Positions 27,801-40,400 are shown, counted from the stretch's first letter. The stretch is 64,000 bases of DNA from Bradyrhizobium paxllaeri (GCF_001693515.2 NZ_CP042968.1:2852001-2916000), one strand, 5' to 3'. Program-made: numbers and translations. Notes: generated by a model from the letters alone, not told the origin.

Positions 27801-30800
27801 CGGAATACATGGTGCCATCGGCCTTCGTCCGGCTGGATGCGCTGCCGCTGACGCCGAACGGCAAGGTCGATCGCAAGGCGCTGCCGGCGCCGGAGGATGA
27901 TGCGTTTGCAAGGCGCAGCTTCGAGCCACCGCAAGGCGAGATCGAGGAGGTCGTTGCCGGGACCTGGGCCGAGCTGTTGGGCGTCGAGCGGATCGGGCGC
28001 AACGATCACTTCTTTGAACTGGGTGGTCACTCGCTGCTCGCGATCCGCATGCTGGAACGGCTGCAGCGTCATTCGCTCCGCGCCGATGTGCGCATGCTGT
28101 TTGCAAAACCGCTGCTGGCCGATTTCGCCGCCGGTCTCGACGACGGTGGAGAAGCCGACATTCCGGCCAACCTGATCACGCCGCGGACGACGGCGATTAC
28201 GCCTGAGATGTTGCCGCTGATCGCGCTGACACAGTCCGACATCGAGAGCATCGCGGCCAAAGTGCCCGGCGGCGTTGCCAACATCCAGGACATTTACGGG
28301 CTGTCGTCACTGCAGGATGGCATCCTGTTTCACCATCTGCTCTCGAAGGAAGGCGATCCATACTTGCTGGTCGGCCAGATGGCGTTTGCAAGCCGCGACT
28401 TGCTCGACCGCTATCTCGCCGCCGTTCAGCAGGTCATCGACCGCCACGACATTCTGCGCACGTCCATTGCGTGGGACGGGTTGTCCGCGCCGGCGCAGGT
28501 GGTCTGGCGAAAGGCTTCCGTTGATGTCAGCGAGGTGGTGCTGGACGGCGAAAGTCCCGCGCATGAAGAGCTTGCGCGGCGCTTCGACCCGCGCCGCCAT
28601 CGAATCGATCTTGGTCAGGCGCCGCTGCTGCGATTTGCCATCGCACGCGATCCTGACAACAAGCGCTGGCTGCTCTTGGTGTTGCTGCATCATCTAGTCG
28701 GCGATCATTCGACGCTGGAGGGGATGCACGACGAAGTCCGGAAGATATTGTCCGGGCGCGGTCACGAGCTTTCGGCCCCATATCCGTTCCGAAATCTGGT
28801 GGCACAATCGCGCGGATCGGCGGCTGCCGCGGAGCACGAACGCTTCTTCCGAGGCATGCTGGCCGATATCGACGAGCCGACCACTCCGTTTGGCCTCGAC
28901 CGGGTGCATGGTGACGGTGGCGGAATAACCGAAGCGCGGCGAATGCTGCCGGATCAGCTCAGCGCAAGGCTTCGCGCGCTGGCGCGGCGGATGGGCGTGA
29001 GCCTTGCCAGCCTTTGCCATCTTGCCTGGGGTCAGGTGGTGGCGCGAAGCAGCGACCGCGAGCACGTCGTGTTCGGCACCGTCCTGTTCGGCCGCATGCA
29101 CGCGGGCGCTGGTGGCGATCGCACCATGGGCCTGTTCATCAACACATTGCCGCTGCGGCTCGATCTCGACGGCACGACGGTCGAGGACAGCATTCGCGGG
29201 GCGCATGCCCGGCTGGCTGAACTGATGGCGCATGAGCATGCCTCGCTGGCGCTCGCGCAACGGTGCAGCGGCGTCGCCGCGCCGGCGCCCCTGTTCAGCT
29301 CGATCCTGAACTACCGGCACAATGCGAAGCCGGAGGCGTCGTCCGCGGATCAGAATGGCGCGGGCCTGCACGGCATCGAGTGGCTCGGCGGCGAGGAGCG
29401 TACCAACTATCCCCTGATGATGGCAGTCGAGGATTATGGTGAGGCGCTCGGCCTGACCGCTCAGGTCGTCCATCCGCTCTCGGCCGATCGCATCTGCGCC
29501 TTGATGCAGCAGGCGCTGGATCAACTGGCTGGGACGCTGGAGCAGGCGCCACGCTCTCCGGTCCGGCAACTGGATGTTCTACCGAACGAAGAGCGCCGAT
29601 TTTTGCTGGAGACGTGGAATCAAACGAACGCTCACTATCCGCGAGATCGCTCATTCGTCGAACAGTTCGAATCGCAGGTCCACCAATCGCCCGAAGCGAT
29701 TGCACTGGTGTTTGGCGATGCGGAGCTGAGCTACAGCGCGTTGAATGCGCGCGCCAACCGGCTAGCGCGGAAGCTGCGAAGGCGTCGGATCGGAACCGAC
29801 GCCGTGGTCGGGCTGGCGCTCGACCGCGGCGTCGAGATGATGGTGGCGCTCCTGGCGGTGCTGAAGGCCGGCGGCGCCTATTTGCCGCTCGATCCGGATT
29901 ATCCGGTGGAACGGCTGGCGCACATGCTGCGCGACAGCGGCGCGGCGCTGGTGCTGACGCAACGGACGCTGCTCGATCAGTTCGCCCCCGTGCTGAAGGA
30001 GACCGGCGCCGAGGCCTGGCTGCTCGATGAGGACGAAGGCGAGGGTGGCGATGAAGGCAATCTTGATGTCGTCGTGCATCCCGAAAGCCTCGCCTATGTG
30101 ATCTACACCTCGGGCTCGACCGGCGTCCCCAAAGGCGTGATGGTCCGCCACGACGCCGTGACGAACTTTTTGGCGAGCATGGCGGAGCAGCCGGGCATGA
30201 CGGCCGACGACTGCGTGCTCGGCCTGACCTCGCTGTCCTTTGATATTGCGGTGCTGGAGCTGTGGCTGCCGTTGACGCTCGGGGCCTGCGTGGTGCTGGC
30301 GGATCGCGCGGCCGCACATGATCCGGCCCGGCTCAAGGCCATTGTCGCGAGGCAGGGCGTGACCATGATCCAGGCGACACCGTCGACCTGGCGGATGCTG
30401 CTCGATCATGACGGCTCATCGCTGCCGGCGAACTGCCGGGTGCTCGCCGGCGGCGAGGCGCTGCCGCCGGATCTGGCGCGGCGGCTGGTGGCGCAGGCCG
30501 GCGAAGTCTGGAACCTGTACGGACCGACCGAGACCACGGTGTGGTCGGCCCGCCATCGCCTCGATGCGCAGGATGATCGTCCCGTGCTGGGCGGCCCGAT
30601 CGGCAACACCACGCTGCACATTCTGGATAACGATCTCAACCTCGCGCCGGTCGGCGTCGCCGGCGAGCTCTATATCGGCGGCTTGGGCCTGGCGCGCGGC
30701 TACTGGCGGTGCGGCGCGCTGACGGCGGAGCGCTTCATCCCCGATCTGTTTGGCTCGCCCGGAGCGCGGCTCTATCGCACCGGCGACGTGGCGCGGTGGC

Positions 30801-31453
30801 GGTCGGATGGCGTGCTCGAATATATCGGCCGGGCCGACCACCAGGTGAAGATCCGCGGCTTCCGGATCGAGCTTGGCGAGATCGAGGCCCGGCTAATGGC
30901 ACAGGATGGCGTGCGCTCGGCGGTGGTCATCGCCCGCGAGGCCGGAGTGGGGCGTCAGCTCGTCGGCTATGTCAGCGGCGAAGCGTCGCTCGATGGATCA
31001 ACCTTGAAGACCGCGCTGTCGTCGGCGTTGCCGGATTACATGGTGCCGGCGCGGATCGTGGTGCTGGACCGGCTGCCGCTGACGCCGAACGGCAAGATCG
31101 ACCGCAAGGCGCTGCCGGCGCCGGATCAGCTTGCGTCGGCCGAGCATGTCGCGCCGCGCACGCCAGCCGAGGCGAAGCTCGCTGCGATCTGGGCCGATCT
31201 GCTGCGCCAGACAGACATCGGCGTCACCGACAATTTCTTCGAGCTCGGTGGCGACTCTCTCATTGCCGTCCAGCTCGTCAGCCGCATCAAGCGCGATCTC
31301 GGCCATGACCTGCCGCTGAACCGGCTGTTTGAAATGACGACCGTCGAAACCATGGCGGCTGCGCTCGCGCCCGAGATCGAGGCCGACAAGCGCAGCGACG
31401 ACATCGCCGCGATGCTCGACATGTTGAAGGAAGTCGAACTTGCCGATGAGTGA
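24881..31453 (+). CDS. NRPS 2: C-A(Phe-like)-PCP-C-A(Gly)-PCP
   Basis: About 2190 aa, two elongation modules and no epimerase or thioesterase. Order: short docking-like N-terminus, L-to-L-type condensation (SFAQQRLWLL, HHIISDG near 180), adenylation (TSGSTGRPKG near 655) with code DAWTVAGVC(K), nearest the GrsA/TycA Phe code, carrier GGHSL near 1046, a second condensation domain with altered active site HHLVGDHS near 1270, adenylation (near 1742) with code DILQLGLVW(K), matching the Gly code DILQLGLIWK, and carrier GGDSL near 2121. The acidic C-terminus (ending EVELADE) looks like a docking tail. ATG 24881 lies just after the NRPS 1 stop; GTG 24875 would overlap it. The Gly adenylation domain is nearly duplicated in NRPS 3. 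Confidence 0.93.
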   Translation: MADAAKPNLRDLDSAQVRKLLSLARDRGKNANRSGASSIPTVPRDGPLELSFAQQRLWLLAQLDGANSNYHIRGALRLSGDLDAGAWRRSLDRLFARHEALRSVFRVVDGQPRVELLPAHEHLPVLEHDLRGHDDIEQELARLCREEAGAPFDLANGPLIRGRLIRTAESKYLFLLTQHHIISDGWSMAVLVRELGTLYRAFAAGQDDPLPPLAIQYPDYAAWQRQWLGGERLQRQVDYWRQALADAPAVLELPTDRPRSPERSLAGASLPIEIDADLALGIRRLSQTHRTTAFMTVLAAWAAVLSKLSGQTDLVIGTPTAGRNRREIEGLAGFFVNMLALRVDLTAEPSVAGLLGRVRTAALAAQDHQDLPFEQLVEIIQPPRRLEHPPVFQVVFAWQNNEAAVLELPGLTAEIADIPLQQVKFDLELNLGEVDGRIAGTLNYATALFDEATIRRHRDYLLAVLRAVVADADQIVDRIDIVGAEERRLILDTWNETAALFPSERCIHELFTEQVRRAPEAVALVHEDVRLSYGELDARANQLARHLIALGVGPDQSVAICLQRGISMVVSLLAVLKAGGAYLPLDPTYPAERLRQIVGDAKPKLLVVDHIGRAIFANAACEVLDLEASASAIAGLASSAPAITGLTSRHLAYIIYTSGSTGRPKGVMVEHRGLVNLALTQRALFEVSPRSRVVQFASLSFDASTWEIVMALCSEASLFLVGPREHQNASVLLGYLADNAITHATLPPAMLQGRNDLDRLASLRVLVLAGELPKAELVKGLPSGVAVFNGYGPTEATVCATTWRRPAGFGDDVVPIGRPLPNTRIYLLDRFGAPVPLGAIGEIYIGGAGVARGYLNRADLTAERFVRDPFAGDATARMYRTGDLGRYLPDGNIEFLGRNDHQVKIRGFRIELGEIAFRLNEHPGVSDSVVLVRHDHTGDPRLVAYLAARRRDDATIDAGEFAAAMRSHLRACLPEYMVPSAFVRLDALPLTPNGKVDRKALPAPEDDAFARRSFEPPQGEIEEVVAGTWAELLGVERIGRNDHFFELGGHSLLAIRMLERLQRHSLRADVRMLFAKPLLADFAAGLDDGGEADIPANLITPRTTAITPEMLPLIALTQSDIESIAAKVPGGVANIQDIYGLSSLQDGILFHHLLSKEGDPYLLVGQMAFASRDLLDRYLAAVQQVIDRHDILRTSIAWDGLSAPAQVVWRKASVDVSEVVLDGESPAHEELARRFDPRRHRIDLGQAPLLRFAIARDPDNKRWLLLVLLHHLVGDHSTLEGMHDEVRKILSGRGHELSAPYPFRNLVAQSRGSAAAAEHERFFRGMLADIDEPTTPFGLDRVHGDGGGITEARRMLPDQLSARLRALARRMGVSLASLCHLAWGQVVARSSDREHVVFGTVLFGRMHAGAGGDRTMGLFINTLPLRLDLDGTTVEDSIRGAHARLAELMAHEHASLALAQRCSGVAAPAPLFSSILNYRHNAKPEASSADQNGAGLHGIEWLGGEERTNYPLMMAVEDYGEALGLTAQVVHPLSADRICALMQQALDQLAGTLEQAPRSPVRQLDVLPNEERRFLLETWNQTNAHYPRDRSFVEQFESQVHQSPEAIALVFGDAELSYSALNARANRLARKLRRRRIGTDAVVGLALDRGVEMMVALLAVLKAGGAYLPLDPDYPVERLAHMLRDSGAALVLTQRTLLDQFAPVLKETGAEAWLLDEDEGEGGDEGNLDVVVHPESLAYVIYTSGSTGVPKGVMVRHDAVTNFLASMAEQPGMTADDCVLGLTSLSFDIAVLELWLPLTLGACVVLADRAAAHDPARLKAIVARQGVTMIQATPSTWRMLLDHDGSSLPANCRVLAGGEALPPDLARRLVAQAGEVWNLYGPTETTVWSARHRLDAQDDRPVLGGPIGNTTLHILDNDLNLAPVGVAGELYIGGLGLARGYWRCGALTAERFIPDLFGSPGARLYRTGDVARWRSDGVLEYIGRADHQVKIRGFRIELGEIEARLMAQDGVRSAVVIAREAGVGRQLVGYVSGEASLDGSTLKTALSSALPDYMVPARIVVLDRLPLTPNGKIDRKALPAPDQLASAEHVAPRTPAEAKLAAIWADLLRQTDIGVTDNFFELGGDSLIAVQLVSRIKRDLGHDLPLNRLFEMTTVETMAAALAPEIEADKRSDDIAAMLDMLKEVELADE
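29663..31245 (+). repeat. 1583-bp near-identical repeat, copy 1 (Gly adenylation domain of NRPS 2)
   Basis: From the QFESQV start of the adenylation domain to the FFEL just before the carrier-domain serine. It aligns with 42042-43624 at a constant offset of 12379 bases, so with no net insertion or deletion. Only scattered substitutions are seen. Sequence outside these limits diverges abruptly. Confidence 0.9.
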
Positions 31454-34400
31454 TACCGCCGCCACGCAGAAGCAGCAACTCCGCGACATCTCCCAGCGCT
31501 TGATGCGCCTCGATGCCAACAAGCAGCATGCGTTCCTGACGCAGCTCGCGGCGAAGGGCGTCAATCTCGCGATGCTGCCGATTGCGCGCCAGGAGCGGAC
31601 ACGGGCGCCGCTGTCCTTTGCACAATCGCGCCTCTGGTTCCTGTGGCGGATGGATCCGGATAGCGCCGCCTATAACATCTCGGCGACCGCGCGGGTGCGC
31701 GGCAAGCTTCAACTACAGGCGCTGCAGCAGGCGTTCGATACGCTGATTGCCCGCCACAGCGCGCTTCGTACGGTGTTTCGGCAAGAGGGCAGGGAAGCCG
31801 AGCAGATCGTGCTCGATCCGCAACCGGTCGCGTTGCGGCAGGTGATGCTTGATGGCGATGACCGTGAAGGGCAGGCGCGCCTGCTGGCGCGGCAGGAAGC
31901 CGCGCGGCCTTTCGATCTCGAAGCCGGCCCGCTGATGCGCGTAGCACTGCTGACACTGGCCGAGGACGACCATTTTCTCGTCGTCAGCCTGCACCACATC
32001 GTGGCCGATGGCTGGTCGATGGGCGTGCTGGTCGACGAGTTCTGGAAACTGTACGCGGCGGCTGCGTGTGCCGAGACGCCAGCGGTGCAGGAACCTGAGA
32101 TCGAATACGCCGACTATGCCGACTGGCAGCGGCTCTGGATGAACGCCGTCGATGGCGAGCGGCAGGTCAAGTATTGGACCAGCCGTCTCAAGGACCCGGC
32201 CGTGCTGCAGCTTCCGATCGACCGGGCGCGGCCGGCGGTTCCTGACCTCGCTGGAGCCGCGCTTCGCATGACGCTCGATCCGGTGCTGGCCGATGGTTTG
32301 CGCGCGCTGGCGCGCAAGCATCAGACGACATTGTTTACCGTCCTGCTGGCGAGCTTCAAGCTGCTGCTTTATCGTTACACCGGCCAGTCCGACATTAGCG
32401 TCGGCGTGCCCGTCGCCAATCGCCACCGCGATGAAACGCGCGGCGTGATCGGGCTGTTCGTCAACACCCAGGTGCTTCGCACTGAGATCGACGGGCGCGC
32501 GTCGATTGCGGACTTCATTGCATCGGTCCATTCGGCCACGGTCGAAGCGCAGGAGAACCAGGACCTTCCGCTTGAGCGATTGCTCGAGATCCTGCAGCCC
32601 AAGCGCAGCCTGAGCCAGAATCCGCTCTTCCAGGTTCTCTATAACCACCAGCGCCAGCGCGGATCGCGTAGTCCGCCTGACCGGACCGGGCTTCGGATCG
32701 AAAAGGTCGAGCCGGAGATCGAAACGGTCAAGTTCGACCTCGCGCTCGACAGCGAGGAGGGGCCGTCAGGCGAAATCCGTGCGATCTTCACTTACGCAAC
32801 CGCGTTGTTCGAGACGGCAACGATCGAGCGCCTTGCGTCGCACTGGATCACGATCCTGAAGGCAATGGTTGAGGACGGCGCGCAGCCGATCGCGGGCCTT
32901 GCGCTGCTTTCCGAACAGGAATGGACCAGGCTTCGCCAGTGGAACGGGGTGGATGCCGGGACGGCCACGCCGTTCGCGCCGGTGCATCAAACGGTTGCCC
33001 GGTCTGCCCGTGAAACGCCCGATGCGCCGGCGCTGATCTTCGGCGACGAGGTAATCTCCTATACCGAGCTTGATCGTCGCGCCAACAGGCTCGCGCACCG
33101 TCTGATCCGCTTGGGCGTTGGTCGCTCCGACCTCGTCGGCATTTCGGCACGGCGTTCGCCGTCGCTCGTTATAGCCTTGCTTGCCATCTTGAAGACGGGC
33201 GCAGCCTATCTGCCGCTCGATCCCGAGCATCCGGCGAAGCGGCAGCTCAGCACCATGCGCGACGCCGGCGCGCGATTCGTGCTGGTCGATGCAGAAGGTT
33301 CAGCGCTGACGTCGCCGTCGCCCGGGATCGACGTTATTCCACTCGATGCGACCGATCTTGATCGTGAGGCCGAGAGCGATCCTGATATCGCGGTGGCTCC
33401 AACAAGCCTTGCCTATGTGATCTATACCTCGGGCTCCACCGGTATTCCGAAGGGTGTCGCGGTCGAGCACGGGCCGTTCGCGATGCATTGCGAGGTGACC
33501 GCCGGTCTCTACGATATGGACCGGCACTCGCGCGAACTGCACTTCCTGTCCTTTACTTTCGACGGCGCCCATGAGCGGCTCTGGACGGCTCTGACTTGCG
33601 GCGCCGCGCTCGTGATGCGCGATGCTGACCTGTGGTCGGCCGAGCAGACGCTCGACGTACTGCGCCGGCAGCGCGTCACCAACGCCGGCTTCCCGCCGGC
33701 CTATCTGCAGCAGCTTGCCGACTTTGCGGCCTGGCGCGGCGATCCGCCGCCGGTCGAGCTGTATTCCTTCGGCGGCGAGGCCATGCCGAAGGCCGGCTTC
33801 GACAAGGTCAAGCGCGCGCTCAAGCCTCGGACATTGATCAACGGCTACGGCCCGACCGAAACGGTGGTGACGCCGCTGGTCTGGAAGGTCGACGCCAGCG
33901 AAGAAATCGACGGCAACTACGCGCCGATCGGCCGTCCGGTCGGACGCCGCTCGGCCTACATTCTGGACAGTGATCTCAACATCGTGCCGGTCGGCGTAAC
34001 CGGCGAATTGTTCATCGGCGGCGAAGGACTGGCGCGCGGCTATTGGCGGCGCGCCGAACTGACGGCAGCGCGGTTCATTCCCGATCCCTTCGGTGAGCCC
34101 GGCGGGCGGCTCTACCGCACCGGCGATCTGGCGCGATGGCATGCCGATGGTGTGGTCGAATATGTCGGCCGTTCCGATCATCAGGTGAAGATCCGCGGAT
34201 TCCGGATCGAGCTCGGCGAAATCGAGGCGTGGCTGATGCGGCAGGCCGGCGTGCAGGCGGCCGTCGTCGTTGCCCGCGAGGCCGGCGCCAGCCGCCAACT
34301 GGTCGGCTATGTCTCAGGTGACGGTGCGTTCGATGAAGCGGCGATGCGCGCTGCACTTTCGGACGAGCTGCCCGACTACATGGTGCCGGTCCGCATCATG

Positions 34401-37400
34401 AAGCTCGAGCGGCTGCCGCTCACGGCCCACGGCAAGGTGGACCGCGAAGCCCTGCCGGCGCCCGATATATCAGTTGCAACGGCCGCGCATATCGCGCCGC
34501 GAACCGCGGTCGAGACGACGCTGGCGGCGATCTGGGCCGAGCTGCTTGGCCAGCCTGTCATCGGCGTCGACGACAATTTCTTCGAGCTTGGCGGCGATTC
34601 CATCATCTCGCTGCAACTGGTCGGCCGCGCCCGCCAAGTGGGCCTCGTAATCGAACCGCGTGACGTTTTCCGGCACCAGACGTTGCAGGAGCTGGCACTG
34701 ATAGCGCGCATCGAACGGCCGGAGAAGGACGTCGCTCCCGAAAAGGATTTTGAGGGCAGCGAGCATCCGCTGTTGCCGATCCAGGCGCGGTTCTTCAGCG
34801 AGGACGCCGGCGAACGTCATCACTGGAACCAGGCCGTCCTGCTGATGCCGAAGTCACGGCTCGATTGGTCAATCATGGAACGCACGGTCGCCGCGATCGT
34901 GGCGCATCACGCAGCCTTGCGTCTTCGCTTCGAGGAGATCGATGGCGCCTGGCGGGCGACCTATGGTGCCGCGCCGGCGATCTCGGAACTGTTGTGGATT
35001 CGAAGCGGTATCCGCGATGCCGCCGAAGTGACGGCAATCGCTGCTGCGGCCCAGGCCAGCCTGTCGCTGGCAGGGCCGCTGTTGCGCGTGGTCGGCATGG
35101 ACCTTGCCGATGGCAGCCAGCGGCTCCTCGTCGTCGTCCATCATCTCGTCATCGATGGCGTGTCGTGGCGCGTGCTGCTCGAGGATTTTGCCGCAGCGTA
35201 CGGACAGATTCAGCAAAGCGCGTCGTCGATCGCGTTGGCGATGAGCCAGTCCTACACATCCTGGGCCGCGCGGCTGCGAGCCTATGGTGGCACCGAAGCG
35301 TTGGCGGCCGAGTTGTCCTATTGGCTCGAACGGGGGGCGCGCGCCGATCTGCCCTGCGACGATGATCACGGCGGCGTCGATCGGGTTGCCGAGGGCGAGG
35401 AAATTTCGCTGGCGTTCGACGCTGATTTGACGACGCGGCTCTTGAAGGAAGCGCCGTCGGCGTACCGGACCCAGGTCAATGATCTCTTGCTGGCGGCACT
35501 GGCGCGGGCGGTATCTCGCTGGGCTGAAACTGAGGATGTCGTTGTCGAGCTCGAGGGGCACGGCCGTGAGGATGTTTTCGCAGGCCTCGATATTTCCCGC
35601 ACCGTTGGCTGGTTCACCACCGCTTTCCCCGTACGTCTGCCTGATGGCTCCGGTGACGACGCTTCGCTGATCAAGTCCATCAAGGAAGAGCTCCGGGCGA
35701 TTCCGGCCCGCGGGCTGGGCTACGGCATATTGCGCTATCTCGGCACAGAGGCGCAGCGCAACGCGCTTGCCACGCTCGCCGAGCCGCGCATCGTCTTCAA
35801 CTATCTCGGCCAGTTCGATGCCAGCGTTGGTGAGAGCGCGCCGTTCCGCCTTGCGCCCGAAAGCGCCGGGCCGGCACGCAGCGACAGCGCGCCGCTTGGC
35901 CGCTGGCTCAGCATCAACGGCCAGGTGCGGGAAGGGCAGTTGCGGTTGTCGTTCAGCTACGGCCGCAGGCGTTACCGGCGCGCGACGATCGAACGCTTTG
36001 TCGAGCACTATGCGGCGGCATTGCGCGAACTCGTCGACCACTGCACGGGCGGCGCCCATGGCATGACGCCTTCGGACTTTGCCCTGTCGGGATTGAGTCA
36101 GGCCGATCTCGACACATTGGGCGCAGCAATCGATTGTCGTGAAATCGAGGACATCTATCCGCTGTCGCCGATGCAGCAGGGCATGCTGTTCCATGCGCTG
36201 CGCGATGGCGAAAGCGGCAATTATGTCAACCAGGTCGGCCTCGAAGTCCGTGGCCTCGATCCCGGCCGGCTGCGCGCCGCCTGGCATGAGGTCAGCGCGC
36301 GCCATGCGGTGCTGCGAACCGGCTTTGCCTGGCGCGAACTATCAGGCGCGGCGCAGCAGGTGGTCTATCGCCATGTGACGCTGCCATTCCTGGAAGAAGA
36401 TTGGCGCGAACAGGCCGCCGCCATGGACCGCAGCGCATGCGAGGCCGCACTGGCCCGTGCTGCGCAGGTCGAGCGCGCCCGGGGATTCGACCTGGCGCAG
36501 GCGCCGTTGCAGCGCGTCCGGCTGATCCGGCTCGACGAAAACCGCCACTGGCTGATCTGGACGCACCACCATATCCTGCTCGACGGCTGGAGCTCGGCGC
36601 GACTGATGGCCGAGATATTGCAGCACGAACGCGGCGGCCGCTTGCCCCCGGTGCAGGGGCGCTACCGCGACTACATTGAGTGGCTGCAAAAGCAGAACCG
36701 CGATGCGTCGACGTCATTCTGGCGCTCGGCATTGGCGGAGCTCGACGAGCCCGGTTTCCTCGCGGACACGCTGGGAGGACCGGCGACGGACGGATCAGGT
36801 CATGGCTCGCTGGACCTGCTTCTTTCTGCGGATCTGGCGGCAAGACTTCAGGCGTTCGCCAAACGTGAGCGCGTCACGCTGAATACGCTGCTGCAGGGCG
36901 CGTGGGCGCAATTGTTGCGCCGTCACACCGGCCAGCGCGTGGACTGTTTCGGCGCGACGGTGTCGGGCCGGCCGGCAGAGATCCGCGGGTCCGAGGATAT
37001 GGTGGGCCTGTTCATCAATACGCTGCCGGTCGTGGATCGGGCAAACCCGCAAACCAATGTGGGGGCGTGGCTTCGCGACCTGCAGGAGCGCAACATCGAT
37101 CTGCGTGATCACGGCTGGATGCCGCTCTACGAGATCCAGCGTCTCGCGGGCCGATCCGGACGGGCGCTGTTCGACAATATCCTCGTCTTCGAGAACTATC
37201 CGATCGATCAGGCGCTGCGCGGCGAGAACGAAAGCGGCCGCCGCTTTGGAAAAGTCGAGCAGGTCTCGATTACCAACTATGCGCTGACGGTGGCCGTGTT
37301 CGCCAAGAGCGATGGCATCAATCTGGGCTTCCGCTATGACCGCGGCCGGTTCGATGACGACCAGGTCAGATACCTGCAGGCGTCTCTCTCGCGCCTCCTG

Positions 37401-40400
37401 GCCGAGATCGCGGCCGATGCCTCGCGACCGCTCGGTGAACTCAGTGGCCTCAATGCCGATGAGACGCGAAAAGTGCTCGGCTGGAGCGGCGGCCTTGCGA
37501 AGTCTTCGAATTTCAGCAGCATCGTTGCACAGATTGAGGCACGCGCGGCTGCCGCGCCATCCGCGATCGCGCTGGTGTTTAGCGACCGGGCCGTCAGCTA
37601 TGGCGATCTGAACGCGCGTGCCAATGGTTTGGCGCGGCGTCTGCGCGACCATGGCATCGGTCGTGATCGGCTGGTTGGCCTTGCGCTGGAGCGCAGCGTC
37701 GAGCTGATCGTCGGTGTCCTTGCCGTGCTGAAGGCGGGAGGCGCCTATCTGCCGCTCGATCCGGATTATCCGTCGGATCGCCTTCTGCACATGGTGCGTG
37801 ACAGCGGAACGACGCTGATACTGACTCAAGGCGGGCTACTGGAGCGCCTGGCGCCGGTGATGGCTGGAGCGGATGCTGAGGCCTGGACCATCGACGAAAA
37901 GGTCCGCGTGGAAACGTCGGATCGCAATCTCGCGGTGGCGCTGCATCCGGACAGCTTGGCCTATGTCATGTACACGTCGGGGTCGACGGGCATGCCCAAG
38001 GGCGTGGCCTGCTCGCATCGTGCCCTTGCTGCGCGGCTCGGCTGGATGCAGACGGAATATCGCCTCGATGCGGGCGAGACCTTGCTGCAGAAGACGCCGT
38101 TCAGCTTCGACGTCTCGGTCTGGGAGATCCTGTGGCCGCTCGCGACCGGCGCACGACTTGCGATTGCCGCGCCCGGCGCGCATCGCGAGCCGCGACTTCT
38201 GGCGGACGCCATTATCGCGCACGACGTGACGACGCTGCATTTCGTGCCGCAGATGCTCGAACATTTTGTTGCCGAGCCCCAGGCCGAGCGCTGCGTCTCG
38301 CTCAAGCGCCTGTTTGCCGGCGGCGAAGCCCTGTCGGCGGAACTAAAGGCGCGCGTGCTCGCAGCGTTCCCAAATGTGCGCTTCGATAATCGCTATGGTC
38401 CGACCGAAGCGTTGATCAACGCGACGTTCTGGAACTGCCGCAACGATGGCGCGGCGCGTGTGCCGATCGGACGGCCGATTCCGGGCACGGTCATTCGCAT
38501 CCTCGATGCCGATCTGAACATGGTCCCGGCCGGCGTGACGGGTGAGTTGTTCATCGGCGGGGAAGGGCTGGCGCGCGGCTACTGGCGGCGCGAGAAGCTG
38601 ACGGCGGAGCGTTTCATTCCCGATCCCTTCGGCGGGCCCGGCGAGCGGCTGTATCGGTCGGGAGATCTGGCGCGGTGGCGCGTCGACGGCGCGATTGAAT
38701 ATGTCGGGCGTTCCGATCACCAGATCAAGATCCGGGGTTTCCGAATCGAGCTTGGCGAGATCGAGGCACGGCTGCTGGAGCAGCCCGGTGTCCGCTCCGC
38801 GGTGGTTGTGGCGCGCGAGGTCGGGGCCGGCCGCCAGCTCGTCGGTTACGTCAGCGGCGCGGGCGAACTTGAGGAAGCGTCGCTGCGAACGGTGTTGTCG
38901 TCCGTTCTGCCCGATTACATGGTGCCGTCGCGGATCGCGGTGCTGGAACGGCTGCCGCTGGCGCCGAACGGCAAGATCGATCGTCACGCGCTGCCGGCGC
39001 CTGACATGGCGTGCGCTGGTGCGGAGTACCAGACGCCACGCACACCCGCCGAAGTGGCGCTCGCAGCGATCTGGGCCGAATTGCTCGGTCGGCCCGCCGT
39101 TGGCCTCGCCGACAATTTCTTCGAACTCGGTGGCGATTCGATCATCTCGCTGCAGATGGTGAGCCGGGCTCGCCGCGCCGGTTACCTGATCGAACCGCGC
39201 GACGTGTTTCAGCATCAGACGCTGGAAGCCCTGGCGCTTGCGGCGCGTGCCGAGCAGCGCAGCGAGGTGGTCGCCGATCAGGGGCAGGTCACTGGCCCGC
39301 ATTCACTGCTGCCGATCCAGGCCCGCTTCTTTGCCGAGGACGCAGGCAGGCGCGATCACTGGAATCAGGCAGTACTGCTAAGGCCGAAGGACCGCGTCGA
39401 TTGGGAAGTCATGCGACGCGCGATCGCCGCCGTGGTCGATCATCATGATGCGCTGCGGCTTCGTTTCGAAGAAGGTGAGGGAGGCTGGCGCGCGGAGCAC
39501 GGCGTTGCGCCGGATGCCGCTGACCTGCTTTGGGTCCGAAGTGCGGTCGATGGCGGGGGTGTGACGGCGCTGGCGTCGTCGGCGCAGGCCGGCCTGTCCA
39601 TATCCGAAGGGCCGCTGCTGCGTGCGGTCGGCATCGATGTCGCCGATGGCAGCCAGCGCTTCCTGATCGCGATCCATCATCTGGTTGTCGACGGCGTGTC
39701 ATGGCGGATTCTGCTGGAAGATGTCGCCGCCGCATACACGGAGCTTAAGCAAGACGCGATGGTAGCGCTTCCGTCCAAGAGCCATGCCTATGCCTTGTGG
39801 GGTGAGCGGCTGCAGACCTATGCAACATCGCCCGCGCTGGCTGCCGAGCTGTCCTATTGGGTCGATCGCCGCACAGGCGCGGATATTCCCTGCGACGACG
39901 ACCATGGCGGCATCGATCGTGTCGGCGATGCCGACGAAGTGCTGCTCTCATTCGAGCGGGAATGGACGCAGCGCCTGCTGACGGACGCGCCATCCGCCTA
40001 TCGCACGCAGATCAATGATCTGCTTCTCGCCGGGCTTACGCGCGCCGTCTGGCGCTGGAGCGGGCAGGATGAGGTCTTGGTCGAGCTGGAAGGTCATGGC
40101 CGCGAAGACCTGTTCGGCGATGTCGACATCTCGCGCACGGTCGGCTGGTTCACCACCGCGTTTCCCGTGCGGCTGGCCGGCGGCGCGCAAGAGCTGCCCG
40201 CTTTGATCAAGAGCGTGAAGGAGGAACTGCGCGGCATTCCCGGTCGCGGGCTCGGCTACGGCGTATTGCGCTATCTCGGCTCCGAAGAACAGCGCGCGGC
40301 GCTGTCTCGCGGTGCCGAGCCCAAAATTGCCTTCAACTATCTCGGCCAGATCGATGGCGGCAGCGACGAGGCGGCATTGTTTGCCATGGCAGCGGAAAGT

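Noticed and set aside
28300..29560. Calling the HHLVGDHS condensation domain inactive
   Set aside because: The catalytic second His and the Asp are kept, and I recall widespread domains with this motif, so inactivity is not supported.
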